64,000 nucleotides of DNA, from NCBI RefSeq assembly GCF_963678635.1, contig NC_087067.1:60436594-60500593 (forward strand). The letters run 5' to 3'. This DNA comes from Symsagittifera roscoffensis (taxonomy: Eukaryota; Xenacoelomorpha; Acoela; Convolutidae). Numbering within the stretch: position 1 is the first letter of the stretch; the number at the start of each line of letters is the position of its first letter. Below are positions 44,871 to 55,789 of this stretch, piece after piece. The position numbers and the translations under genes were made by a program. The notes beneath the pieces are model-generated. The model was not told where the DNA came from. It saw only the letters and a list, made by a program, of their open reading frames with translations, and searched no databases.

Positions 44871-46143
44871 TTTTTTTGGATTTTGCTGTCCTGGCCCTGG
44901 TTCGTTTTTCCACCAGTTGTAGGGTCGTTGGCGAGATCCAAGGGTTCCGGATTGACTTCTTTTTGGGAATGTTCTTTTCCGTTGATTTTGTCAGCGCGTC
45001 TTTGATGCCCGTCCAGTAGCCATTGACGTCGCTTTCGTTTTGCAGGCTACCCAATGTGCGGTTTAGATCTTTGCGAAAGGCGTCGGAGACTTTTGGGTTT
45101 CTAAGTGTGTTGACATCATGTCGGAAAGATTTGAGGGCTTTTGTGTATACCTTCAATTTGACCTTCAGCTTGGCTTTGAGCATCTTGTGGTCAGACTGAA
45201 TTAGGCAGTTTTTTTGGCCCACCGTGCGGACATCATCTATGCCAGATCTCCATCGTCTGGATATCAGGATGAAGTCAATCTGGTTTTGCGTTCTTCCATC
45301 GTTGGATATCCATGTTGGGAGTTTGTGCACCGATTTTTGAAACGTGGTGTTCGATAAGACGAGGTTGTTGTTCATTGCGTAGCTGATGAGTCGATCACCA
45401 TTGCTGTTGCGATCGCCAATGGTGAATTTTCCAATGTTGGCTGTTTCGGAGTTGCATCTACTTCCAATTTTTGCGTTGAAGTCGCCTGCAACGATCATCA
45501 GATCCTTTTTTGGGACCAAGCCCGTCAGCTTGGAGAGGTCATCATAGAACTCATCTTTGATTTCGTTTGCTTTGTCTTCAGTTGGGGCATAACTACAGAT
45601 AATTGAGAGGGGGGCTGGTTTGGCATGGATGCGGATGTAGCATAGGCGTGGTCCCATTGGTCTCCACTCCATAATGTGGTTGGCTAGTTTTGTTTCAACG
45701 GCTATACCAACACCATGGAGCCCCTGCTTGTCATCGTATCCGGAGCAAAAAAAAATATAGGAGGGAGAGTCTGCAACATCGTTGATGTTGATGGAGGGGG
45801 ATCCTTGGAATCGGGTTTCTTGGATGCAGGCCACTTGAATATTCAGTGATTTTAGCGTTGAAGCCATTAGTGCGAGGCTTTCCGGTGGAAGGAGTGTGCG
45901 TGTGTTCCAAGTAGCTAGATTGATTTGAGATTTGGAATGATTGACCGACTTGGCTTTGCTCCCCAATGCGGGTGAGTTGGGGGCCCCAGGTACCGCGGGA
46001 ACCGTAGCTGACAGTGAATTGTTTGATCGAGTTTTCATATGGGTACATGGCTGAATACATCCGAGGGTTCGCCACTCCCTGGGATGCCAGAGCTCCGTTA
46101 GCCCCACACTGCTGGCAGCAGTGCAGGTACTCCCCTGCACCAC
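44871..46143 (-). pseudogene. LINE endonuclease (APE type) part of the ORF
   Basis: The frame has INLATWNTRTLLPP, CIQETRFQGS (catalytic Glu), SIICSYAPTED, MIVAGDFNAKIGSR (catalytic Asp, Asn) and LIQSDHKMLKAKL (SDH), the full set of an AP-endonuclease-like domain that nicks the target. It runs from about 46143 to the slip at 44871, beyond which an artificial frame ends at 44830. Confidence 0.85.
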
Positions 46144-46167
46144 GATGAGGAGGAGATGGGTTCTACA

Positions 46168-46176
46168 GGGTGCGTC
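46168..46176. repeat. Target site duplication of the LINE (5' side)
   Basis: GGGTGCGTC, the partner of 43020-43028. In the gypsy frame it encodes part of the LTHP of the integrase zinc region. Confidence 0.85.
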
Positions 46177-47257
46177 AAATGGAGGCTATCGAGTACTGTT
46201 TGACGTAATTGAGTTGGTATCACGATCCTTTCATCAATCAGTAGACAGTCTTCTCGGACGTCAAGCCGATTCCTAATGTTATGCCAGTACGGTCCGTATG
46301 AGTTTTTTAGTGCCTCCCAGACTCTCTTCTTGACGAAGTTGATGGGTGGTAGGAGGTTACGGTCTTTTCTCGTGGCCGCGGCAATGAACTGCAAACCCAG
46401 CACCCGTTGTAGTTTCTTCCGGAATAGTGGGGTATCTTCCTCGCTTTCTGTGGTGTTCGTTGCTTTATCTACTGTTCCAACGATTTCCTCAGTGATCATT
46501 TCCATTTCATGTCTGGCTTCAATTGAATTGTTTGTTGTCATTGTTGGTGGTACCTCATTGTATTCCAACTCCTCTCCTGTCCTTTTTGTGGGGTCCACTC
46601 GGCTTTCCCATATCCCATCCTCCGGCTTTTGTTCTCCAGGTGGTTTAGTTTGGGTAGAGTTTGATTTTACTTTGGTCTCCGTCTGGGTCACCGTCTGGTT
46701 TACTTTGGTCTCCATCTGGGTTACCGTGGTTTCCGTTTGGCAAAACTTTGTTTTTAATTGGTCCCTGGTATTCTTTTCCTCCGTTGTGCTGTTTTGTTCC
46801 ACTTGGTTGTCCGTGAAGAAAATTTTGGGGAAGTTTGACTTTTGGCGTGATTCTTCAAGCTTCTTTTTAGAGATTAGCTCTCTCGCATCCTGAACCTTTG
46901 CTGGTATTTTCTGTGTTCGTATGTTTTGGGGTTGTTTTCTTTCCTATCGGAGGATCCTTGCCACTGGGTATCTGTCTTCGTGTTCTGTTCGTTTGGATCT
47001 GTATTTTTCAGCTGGGATGGTATGAAACCTCCTTTAAATCCTCGAGTTTCTGTACGTCTATGCATTTTGAGATGTTGAATCAAGTTAACTGTAGTGTGGC
47101 GGACTGGTTGTTTCGTTTTGTGCGAATTTTGAGAATGAGGAACTGACTGTTCCCCTGACGGTTTTTGAGTGAGACTGAATTTTTGTTTTAGTTCGCAATT
47201 GGTTGTGAATGGAGTGTTTGGAATGATCATTCTTAATTTGAGTGTTTGAGGTAGCAT
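46168..47257 (-). pseudogene. Gypsy pol spacer and integrase zinc region start
   Basis: From 47257 the minus strand encodes a low-complexity Lys/Thr/Gln-rich spacer, including a repeated TETKVxQTVTQxETKV pattern, and then FVKKRVWEALKNSYGPYWHN, DERIVIPTQLRQTVLDSLHL (integrase zinc-binding region), broken off at the LINE junction. A frame break lies near 46880. Confidence 0.75.
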
Positions 47258-47267
47258 CTAATGACAC

Positions 47268-48693
47268 TTAAATTTCCGCGCGTTTTTTGATCAGTTCATA
47301 TGGTGCTTTGTTCTGATTGGCCAACTTATTTATGATGACGTTGTCAATCAATTCGAGGTTGTTTATGAATGCATTAATTGATGCAACAACAAATTCTTCA
47401 ACATACTCACAAGGGGGTATTGCCAATCCAACTGGATTTCGGGACATGTAGTCTATTAGTCCCATTTTACTCCCCGCCAAATGTTTGATATCAAAATGAA
47501 ATGGGATTAATCTATCGATCCACCGTGTGAGTCGACTTTGGCTTGTTTTTGATTTTTTGCTTGCGTTTAATGCACTGATTAAAGCTTGATGATCTGTGAT
47601 TACAATAAAATGCTTTCCGTATAGATGATATTTGAAATGTTCGATTGCCCAAAACACACCCAATAATTCTGGTTCATTTACGGAGTATTTTTCCTCGAGG
47701 GAATTTAAGAAACGTGATGCGTATGCTACGGCTATCCAACCCTCCGGTGAATTTTGTTCCAGTGCTGCTCCTAAACCTGTATTCGATGCATCGCAAACTA
47801 TGCGGGTTTCTAATTGTTGATTGAAATGTTTGTTTTGTGTAATTTCAGCTACTAACTTTGGTATGTTATTAAAAACTGTGTTTTGTTCTGATGACCAGTC
47901 AAGTGGTTTTTTCTTTTTTGTGTTTTTAGCAATGGGCGGAGCGCTGCTGTTTTTTGTGCTAAATTTGGTATATATCTTGTGAGATGGTGTATTGATCCCA
48001 TGAAACTTTTTAATTGTTTGAATGTTTTAGGTGCTGACAGTTTCACTATTGCTTCTGTTTTCATAATTAGTGGAGTTGTGCCTTCACTAATAAGGTTGAA
48101 CTCTAGCCACTCAATCTGTGTTCAGGCGAACTAACATTTCTCAAGATAAATCGCGAGGTTTTCTTCGTCGAGTTTGTCCAAGACAGCTTTCAGCTTCTGT
48201 TGATGTAGTTCTTTGTTTCCCTTCGTAACTATCGGTATGGCATCTAAGTATGAATATGCGTTTTTGCAATTCGTTAGCGTTAAATCGATAGCTTTTTGAA
48301 ATTCGGCGGGCATATCCGTGATGCCATAAAATCCAGTTTGGAACTGATACGTTCCTGTTACATTGCCGCCGACTAAACTGAAATTGCTTTGTTCACGAGT
48401 TTTCCGATCCAGCGGGATTTGAGAGTACGCATATCGAAGGTCCAGTTTCGAAAACAGGGTTGGCTTTGATTTGTCTGATTTAACTATCTGCGCAAACTTA
48501 TCCAGTAGTAGGTCAATTTTAGGCACCTGGTATTTGTTTTTATGGATAAATTTACTAATTTTCTTTGAATCCAACGCAATTTATCTAGTTTGATGTGTTT
48601 TTGATCAATTAGTTTATTCAGTTCTTTTTCCACCCGTTCCTGTAAGTGTATCGGGATGCGTCGACCCTTGTTGTGTCGGAACGAATTCTTCAA
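47268..48693 (-). pseudogene. Gypsy reverse transcriptase and RNase H
   Basis: RT motifs on the minus strand: SKLDLRYAYSQIPLD (48440 region), TGTYQFQTGFYGITDMPAEF, AYSYLDAIPIVTKG. The last should be YLDD with two Asp; here the second is Ala. A stop at 48131 follows, then KLSAPKTFKQLKSFMGSIHH (48064-47852) and RNase H with GVFWAIEHFKYHLYGKHFIV, ITDHQALISALN (47663-47268). RT makes cDNA in the particle; here it is inactive. Confidence 0.85.
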
Positions 48694-48893
48694 TGAATTG
48701 TGTTTTCATTGTGTGATTTTTAGACTTTCCGATGCGTACACACAATTGTGTGTAATTGTCTTTGACCCATTGTTTGATTGCTGGATCCGACTCTTCTTGT
48801 TCTCGAATGGCATGTACTTTTTCTGTAATTTGTTCTTGGATTAGTTTGATACCGATTTGCGGAAGTAAGTTCCTTCCGATAATGTTTGCTTTT

Positions 48894-49211
48894 TTATCGT
48901 CCACGACTTAATTTTCCAACCCCTGATTCGATTGTGATGATTAACCTTTCTTTTGGAACGATTGTTTCACCATTATAGCACGCTAAATTCCGAGCTGTAT
49001 CTCCTGTTGGAATGTTTTTAAATAAAGCATATTTATCGTGTTGTTGAATCCGCCTTGCGGTTTTTTCGTTGAGGAAAGACATCGGGCTGCCCGAATCGGC
49101 AATAGCAAATAGATGTTCAGAATTAGTTTTTAATTTCACAATATATCCGTTCAAATCGTCTTCAACTAATGTTCTTGTGTTTTTAATCTCGAATGATTCA
49201 GCAATTGCCAT
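48894..49211 (-). pseudogene. Gypsy aspartic protease
   Basis: Minus strand YIVKLKTNSEHLFAIADSGS, with the active-site DSGS. It cleaves the polyprotein in intact elements. The frame ends at 48894, next to the RT region with a frame change. Confidence 0.75.
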
Positions 49212-49342
49212 TACCGAAAAATTCTCTATTTGATATTCATCCCAACCATTGCTGGAAGAAAATTCTGAAAATGCTACTGGATCATTTTCAGTTTCCAGAC
49301 TTTCCGTGTCAACTTCCTCTTGTTGGCCTATTTAGGTATCTT

Positions 49343-49950
49343 CTAGATAGTTGATTTGTGTTGATCGGCCAGAATGTCCCCGTTTGGCGCATTTTGCACA
49401 GATTTTGTCCTTAGCGGGACAAGATTGCAAGTGATTTTGATTATACTGGTTTCCGCATTTAAAACACTGTTTTTGATTTCCGGTGTTTGTGGTTCTTTGT
49501 TGTCCTCTGTTATTATGTGAACCTCGTTGAAACGGTCTTCCTCGTGCTCCTCGCCCTCTTTGTGTCTGCTGACTACTAGAATAGTTGGCTCGACCGCGTG
49601 TGTTATGTAATTTACCGGTTCTTGTTTTGGCGTAAAATGATTTCCGCCAAATGGGTTAATTTTCATAGTTTTGCTATGTTCGATGCCTTTTTCACGACGT
49701 ATTGCATATTCATATGCATCATGTGGGGTCCTAGTTTGTGCTAATAAATCTTCTGCTATTTTGTCGTTGTTCATATGTGCGGTGGATATGTCTCGAAACC
49801 ATTCATCTTCACGGTCTCCGCAATCCGCCCCTGATGCCAATTCCACCAGATCCAAATGGAATTGTTGTAAGCTCTCCTTCTTTTTCTGTTTTTGGCAGAT
49901 AAAATTGTATCTTTCGAAAGCGAAGACTCTAGTTGTAACGAAAATATTTC
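49343..49950 (-). pseudogene. Gypsy gag, C-terminal part
   Basis: Frames before and in 49855-49343: FERYNFICQKQKKKESLQQF, DREDEWFRDISTAHMNNDKI and TPHDAYEYAIRREKGIEHSK, a typical end of a gypsy capsid. A knuckle-like CFKCGNQYNQNHLQSCPA-type segment follows in another frame (about 49470-49400). The N-terminal part of gag is missing. Confidence 0.7.
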
Positions 49951-49972
49951 ATTGACTAAGCCGATTCAAACT

Positions 49973-50092
49973 CGGCTGATGTTGAATCGGCTTAGTCAAT
50001 GTCATCCGGCATGGACCGACAAATCCTATATATATAGAGGATTTGTCGGTCCATGCCGGATGACATTGACTAAGCCGATTCAACATCAGCCG
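49973..50092. repeat. Near-perfect 120-bp palindrome
   Basis: Arms of about 55 bp (starting CGGCTGATGTTGAATCGGCT) around TATATATA; I see no mismatch in the arms. A partial third copy of the outer arm (ATTGACTAAGCCGATTCAA) is at 49951-49969. It lies at the 5' break of the gypsy element. Confidence 0.95.
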
Positions 50093-50099
50093 AAACCAT

Positions 50100-51330
50100 T
50101 TAGTCGAAAAAAAAACACAAAGTATCAAAACAAAAATTCAAAATCAGAAGTGGTAAAATAACAAATTACAGAAATTTCAAGCATAGTAAATACAACAAAA
50201 AAATTCATGTTTTACAAATTGAGTTGATATAATTAGTACCAGATAAAAAACATGATGTTAAAAACTAGAAGTGCAGGTCCTAAACAGTCTCGTGCCCCAC
50301 TTCAACACTCTTGCTTATCGCAGGGGTAAATAGAACGGGAGGTTAAATTTGAGTTATGCTGAAGGTGTGAGACATGCTCAAGACGGTTCGTTATTTAATA
50401 AAAACAATCCAATATACAAATCAATCGGTGCTCTAAAACAGATGCTTTGAACATTAATGAGTAACGAAAAACCTAAAATTGACATTAAAAAAACTACTAG
50501 AATCATTTGCTTTTCTTGGTCTATGTAAAGAGTTCGATTCGGTTTCAGCAAAAAGTACTTGAGAAAAAAGGAAAAAATTGGCTTTAAAACAAAAGCTCTG
50601 AGCGTTTTTTGAAACCTTTTAACAGACATAACACAAACATTTTGAATAAACGGTTTCTTCTGGGGAACAAACGTACTATGGCAAAGTATACCACAATGGA
50701 CGGCATAATGACATTGTTTCTATTTAACAGATATGTCAGCGAAAGAGACAATCTACACACTCTCAAAAGCTTTCATACGCCACAAACTCACCAGGAACAA
50801 AACATACCAAGAATTTTTCATATTTGCGTAACCTCATATCCACACCAGCATAGAAAAACAGACAAATAATACAGGACACAAAAACTTCAAAAGAGAATCA
50901 ATAAAAAATCCGTTCAGAAAGTAGCAACTTTTAATGTGAAATGGTAACAGCTTCAGAAACGTGAGCTCACCTATAAAAACTCTAAAATCGACTCCCTTAC
51001 TGAAGAATCCGGTTCTTAGTCAGCTGTATTACTCGCTTCCACTATTAAATGCCAATCGACAAAACACTGGACAAAACTAAACACGCCACCGAATTTGTTT
51101 TGTATATTTGCGAAGAAATTTTTAGGATAAATCCAAAAGCCAGTAGGGATACAAAAACGGTATTTATGACGATTGGATAAAAATAACTGACCGGTAGCTT
51201 GTTTCATTTTCAACTTCAATAAGAAACTCAAGGCTTCATTGTTGAATATTAATCATTGAAGATCACACATTATTACAAACAGTGCTTAACACGCGCAAAT
51301 TCCACTCAAATAAAAAGTGTCAATTAGAAA
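50100..51330. other. Intron 1 of the USP48 gene near its start; no recognised feature
   Basis: AT-rich, with weak similarity to dispersed repeats (50240-50340 resembles 29010-29170: CCACTTCAACACTCTTGCTTATCGCAGGGG). No exon with USP motifs was found. Confidence 0.5.
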
Positions 51331-51335
51331 CCCAC

Positions 51336-51585
51336 CTGCTTTTCGTTTCTTGCCCGCCACAGCTTCTTCTGTAAATTCAAGCTTCGCCTGTCCCAAATTA
51401 CGCACACATGCAATATTCGATCTGCAGTTAAGTGCAGGGTGTTTTTCTGTTTCGTAGGAGCAGCACGGCACTTCGTAGAACTTGTAGGCTAGATTGACTT
51501 CGTCTTGGGTCACTTGGAACTCTTCTAGATCCATGTACTTTTCAACCCAGCCCCACCTCTCGGACTGTTTGATATTAACAGTCAT
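51336..51585 (-). CDS. USP48: USP48-like first coding exon
   Basis: ATG at 51585, eight bases after an acceptor (TTTTCGACAG, exon start 51593), so a 5' untranslated exon lies further upstream. It encodes MTVNIKQSERWGWVEKYMDL and NLAYKFYEVPC...LNCRSNIACVRNLGQAK, matching AAWRWAETVRPEEV and TAYRIWLEPC...RRNCKGNPNCLVGIGEH at the human N-terminus at the same distance from the start, which is why this ATG was chosen. Donor GCAG|GTGGGT after 51336, one base left. Confidence 0.85.
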
Positions 51586-52199
51586 AGCTACATCTGTCGA
51601 AAACATGAGTTGATAATAAAAAATCAATATTTTCCATTGAAGCATCAACTAAACAAACTTGACAAAAAATTACTCAAGAAAAAACTCGACTAGCCAAAAG
51701 TGTGCTTTTTAGTCGAAGCAGTCAAAGGCACATCTGCTAAACGAACGTGTAAACAAGAATGTTCGTATCAAGTTGAAGCTCTGAATTTTCATGACTATAA
51801 TGTAATTTTTCGCAATAAATTGAAACACCTTTTTAAAACATTTTTACAATCATCGCCCACATGCAAATTTCTCAATATATGTTCAACTTCAGTAAAACAC
51901 AGTCGAGAAAGGCAATCAGCAGCGCTATATAAGCGTAATATTTACTGAGTTCCCATCTAGCCGACAATTACTCGGTAGACAGTAGACACCCCGTTGAGCC
52001 GAAAACAATATTGTTCCAAACATTATCGGCATAAAACTTTACTTTTCTCTTCAAACGGCAAAAAGTATACGACTAAGGTGACAACCATTAAACCAAAAAA
52101 AAACTTACTCAAAATCAGAAATGTTACATTTAGAAAACACACAACGAATTGCAAGCTAGCATACAGGGAAGGAAAGGAGTGTCACTAAGTCCAAAAAAA

Positions 52200-52500
52200 A
52201 CGAATAAAGAAACGGCGTATAAAGAAACTTCAAAAATAATTATCGAGCGAAAACAAAACTGTTGTCATGAAAACTATGAAATATAAATTCTATTCTGAGA
52301 ATTTTATCGTCTTCTGTCATCCGGAGAAAAGCATCCAAATTAGGGTACCTTCAAACATCACAAAATTAGGCAAGTAAGCCGAAAATAAACCGAATCATCT
52401 AAGCCGAAAAAATTTTAAGCGAAAAAAAAATAAAAAAGGAGCATCAAAGGTCAAAGGATTCCAGCACTAAATGAAAACAAAAAAAGCAACTACAAAAAAG
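52200..52500. repeat. Dispersed repeat, copy 1
   Basis: Resembles 63460-63780 (AAACTATGAAATATAAATTC against AAACTATGAATTATAAAATC, followed by TATTCTGAGA and a CCGGAGAAAAGCAT/CCGGCGGAAAGCAT pair). No ORF. Confidence 0.55.
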
Positions 52501-52600
52501 CTGCATACAGAAAAAATCTAAGATGTGGCAACCAAGCCGACAAAAATTAAGCCGACAATTTTTTTTTGAAAGGGTATAAATCCCGTTCCAAAAAAAAACA

Positions 52601-52672
52601 GGTCCTGGTTAGATTCGAACCCATGACCTTTTCGTCCCCGGCGTATTCGTTACCTCCAGACTAAGTGTGACG
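52601..52672 (-). repeat. tRNA-derived sequence
   Basis: The minus strand has TTAGTCTGGAGGTAACG, an A-box-like D-arm, and GGGTTCGAATCTAACCAGG, a good T-arm. Stems are imperfect. Likely a SINE head or tRNA pseudogene. Confidence 0.55.
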
Positions 52673-52934
52673 GAGAAGACTCTCAGAAATTGAAGTTATG
52701 TTATGATCCAAGATACCAAGAGATTCTGTTTTTTAAGTTTTTAACTCGAAAATGAACCTTTATATTCCAATTTGATAACGCTTGCTAATCGCTAACGTAA
52801 TTATAGTTATAATTGTTTAAAACATGCTTTGGAAATTGAGCCGACAAAACATATGCAGACAAACGACAGTCCGACATTTCAAGTTTTTACATTGAAAAAA
52901 TTCATTTCGAACACAACGAAAAAAAAAAGGGTTG

Positions 52935-53000
52935 GTCAGAGCTCAAGCACCAGAAAATAGGAACCAAAAACGAGCGCTTTACCACTAGACTACGTGTAAT
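52935..53000 (-). repeat. tRNA-derived sequence, degenerate
   Basis: The minus strand reads ACGTAGTCTAGTGGTAAAGC (A-box-like) with a weak T-arm (CTGGTGCTTGAGC). Only about 300 bp from the previous one, same strand. Confidence 0.4.
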
Positions 53001-53303
53001 GGTCCTGTAATTTAAGGAGATTTCTTAATAAAGCAAGAACAACTTCGTACAACTTTTTAGAAATGGTAACGGTGAAAAAGTCTTATTCCCGATTACAAGG
53101 CATTTGCTCTCACAAACGAAAAGAGAACACAATAACTTCCTGTCTTCACTGGCCTAATGACAGAACTTTTGTAACTTATGGCTACATCTGCCAAAAAAAA
53201 TAGCTAAAATAATAATCTAAATTTGAAAATAATGTTACTATTATAGGAACAGAAAAATACTTTTGAACAAAAAATTGAACATAAAGCCAAATGACAGTTG
53301 GAA

Positions 53304-53663
53304 AAGAGTAATAAATGCAAGGAAACAAAAAAAAACCTGAATTTCGACGAGAAATATATAGCCTTAAGGCTCTTTGAATTTGCAGAACAACTTATGATGG
53401 ACACTTTTATGTTAAAATTAAACCATTTTCAGAAGACTGGATCAATAGGAAAACTAAATATTAGAAGTCGATCACGTTTTTCGTGACCTTTACAATTTTG
53501 TTGTTCGATAGTGGAGTTTGCCTTCCTTTTAACAATAGAAATGCACTGAACTTTCAAACCGCGAAAAATCAAAATTGAGCGTGAACAAATTTTCAGACTT
53601 TTTCCTGAAAAAAAAAAAAAATCAGCAAGACCTATAAGAGTACTCACAACGTTCATTACTCTT
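53304..53663. mobile_element. MITE, 360 bp, best-bounded copy
   Basis: Left end AAGAGTAATAAATGCAAG and right end ACAACGTTCATTACTCTT are inverted repeats. The interior has AGTCGATCACGTTTTTCGTG and GATAGTGGAGTTTGCCTTCC. No coding capacity, so it must have relied on a transposase in trans. Confidence 0.8.
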
Positions 53664-54149
53664 AATTACAAAAAAGATATTGTAAATTGCCATTACCCGA
53701 TTGTTGAAGCTGAAAAATTACAATACATCAAAGTGATTATAACTATATAGTCAATAGAGTCTCGGGTCTTACTTATTTGATCCAAGCTCGTTCATTAAAA
53801 GCAAGTGAAAATACTCTACTCAGAAAAATCAACAGGAAAATTTACGCTTCTCAATCAAGCATACAACAGCAGTTGGCTGCGAAAGAGTCAAACAGATGGC
53901 ACATTGATCATCAGCATCATGTTTTCCGGCCTCGTATTCGAAGGTGATCTCATCGCATTGATAATTCATGAAACAATCTTTCATAATTCTTCTGCATCTT
54001 AACTCTTCGCATTTTTATCAATCGTGAAAAAGTCAGAAGCCTAATGCCGCCATCAAAATATCGTTGGAGATCCCTGCGTGATTTCCGCACCTCCTTTTCC
54101 TTTTTGAGGACGTGCAGTCTGAAAGAAGCGATATCACAACTGACCGCAC

Positions 54150-55780
54150 CTAACTAAACAGTTGGAAAATTCAAACTTTCTGAACTTTTTTAAACAAACC
54201 ATTGAAAACTTCGTAAATTCGAAGGAAACATTTGAGGCAAGAATTGGAACTTCTGAGGGCACCATGACAGCACTCAACTACAGGGCTAGGAACTACTTAA
54301 AAATTTTTCATATCTAAGCTTTCTGAAAACTTTTTAAAAGTCATAAAAGTCATCTCTCGAAAAAAGCAAGCATTTGAGCGGCCGCGAGTGAAAGCAAAAC
54401 TTGCAACGCCTGAGACTACCCTGATAGCACCCATCTTGTGAAACTTTGTATATCTGAAGTTTCTGAAAACGTTTGAAAAAGTCATTAAAGAAACGTCATA
54501 GCTCAGAATTTCAGCGCCATTGAACAGCAGCAGTTGGCTCAAAATTGGCAACCGCCAAGAGTACCCACAGAAAACCCAACTACAGGGCTGAGAAGTTGAA
54601 ATTTTTTGTTTATTTCTATAGCTAAAATTTCCTTGAAAAATAGGGTAAAAAATCATCAAAAAATCATACCTCGAAAACTACAAGGAACTGACCAGTCATA
54701 TCTGGAGGCAAAAATTGCAATCCCTGGGGGTACACTGACAGCATCCAATTATAGGTTTGGGATTTTGATTTTTTTTCTGAAATGTTTTTCCAAAGATTCA
54801 TAAAAAATATATCTTAAGAAGTATAAAGAATTCAACAGTCATATTTGGAGGCTACATTTGCAAAGTACTAGATTACCCTGACGACACCCAACTACAGGGT
54901 TGGGAATTTGAAAATTTCTGAAAGTTTTTCAAACAAATCATGAAAAACGTCATATTTCAGAAACTTGAAGGACTTGAGCACTCATATTTGAGGCAAAATT
55001 TACAACGCCTGAGGTCACCATGACAGCATCTAATTTTCTGAAAACTTTTTAAAAGTCTAATATCTCTCAAAAAATGGAATTATTTTAGCTGCCACAAGTG
55101 AAATCAAAACTGCAACCCCTGCGACTACCCTGATTGCACCCAACTTGTGAAATTTTGTAATTCTGAAGTTCCTGAAAATTTTTTGAAAAAATCATTAAAA
55201 CGTCACATCTCGGAAATTTAAGACATTTGAACAGTCGCAGTTGGGCCCTGACAGCATTTTAGTTTTCTGAAAAAATTTATTTATAAAAAAAATCATTAAA
55301 ACGTCATATCTCAAAAACTACAAACAATTCAGCAGTCATTTTTGGAGGCAAAATTTGCAATACCAGAGATTACCCTGACAAACAAAACTACAGGGTTAGG
55401 ATATTCAAGTTTTCAAAGTTTTTAAAACAAATCATAGAAACTGTTAATTTTCGGAAACTTAAAGGACTTGAGCACTCGGATTTGGGGCAAGATTTGCAAC
55501 GCCTGAGGGCACAATGACAGCACCTAATTACACGATTAAGAACTTTATGAAATTACTAGTAACTAAATTTCTGAAAATTTTTTAAGTGATAAAAATCACC
55601 TCTTGAAAAATGGAAGCATTTTAGCGGCCACAAAGAGAAGCAAAAACTGCAACCCCTGAGACTACCCTGATAGCACCCAACTTGTGAAATTTTGTAAATC
55701 TGAAGTTCTCGGAAACTTTTGAAAAAATCATAAAAACGTCACATCTCGGAAATTTAAGACATTTGAACATGTCTTTTGCG
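54150..55780. repeat. Degenerate satellite, period about 145 bp
   Basis: The landmark CTGAGACTACCCTGATAGCACCC or variants recurs about eleven times (near 54258, 54405, 54553, 54720, 54870, 55008, 55115, 55245, 55370, 55505, 55655). Some units (54385, 55090, 55625) share longer stretches such as TGAAATTTTGTAAATCTGAAG, giving a higher-order pattern. Confidence 0.8.
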
Positions 55781-55789
55781 TTTTAACTG

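Larger units (their letters stand above)
43029..46167 (-). mobile_element. RTE-type LINE, near full length (3139 bp)
   Basis: Flanked by the 9-bp duplication GGGTGCGTC. On the minus strand it starts TGTAGAACCCATCTCC and ends in a short tail of repeated ACG (TACGACGACGACG), a simple-repeat tail as in RTE elements rather than poly(A). One long frame encodes endonuclease and RT with a single frame break. It inserted into the gypsy integrase, so it is younger than the gypsy element. Confidence 0.85.
42388..49950 (-). mobile_element. Ty3/gypsy retrotransposon, interrupted and broken
   Basis: Reading from 49950 down: gag end, protease, RT, RNase H, a spacer, the integrase zinc region, then (after a LINE insertion at 43029-46167) integrase core and C-terminal part, cut by the gap. 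Several stops and frameshifts. No LTR found; the 5' end is near the palindrome at 49973-50092. Confidence 0.85.
4980..51585 (-). other. USP48: USP48-like deubiquitinase gene (whole locus)
   Basis: Ten exons, listed separately, read in order along the minus strand as a USP48 orthologue: N-terminal region, USP core with His box, DUSP-like domains, ubiquitin-like domain, tail. USP48 removes ubiquitin from substrates and acts in nucleus and cytoplasm in other animals. Every junction from 26558 to 4980 has GT-AG signals and matching codon phase, which is strong evidence for a real spliced gene. The visible exons give about 1000 residues; human USP48 is about 1035, so the missing catalytic part would bring this one to roughly 1100-1150. 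The Cys-box exon(s) between 51336 and 26558 are not seen. The introns carry nearly all the transposons of the window. Confidence 0.85.

Noticed and set aside
46276-46893. 205-codon plus-strand ORF
   Set aside because: It is a shadow of the gypsy spacer and integrase frame; the Val/Ser/Phe-rich translation reflects the antisense of Lys/Thr/Gln codons.
51016-51231. Minus-strand ORF as a candidate for the missing USP48 exon
   Set aside because: It has no Cys box, no good acceptor, and does not match the expected region.
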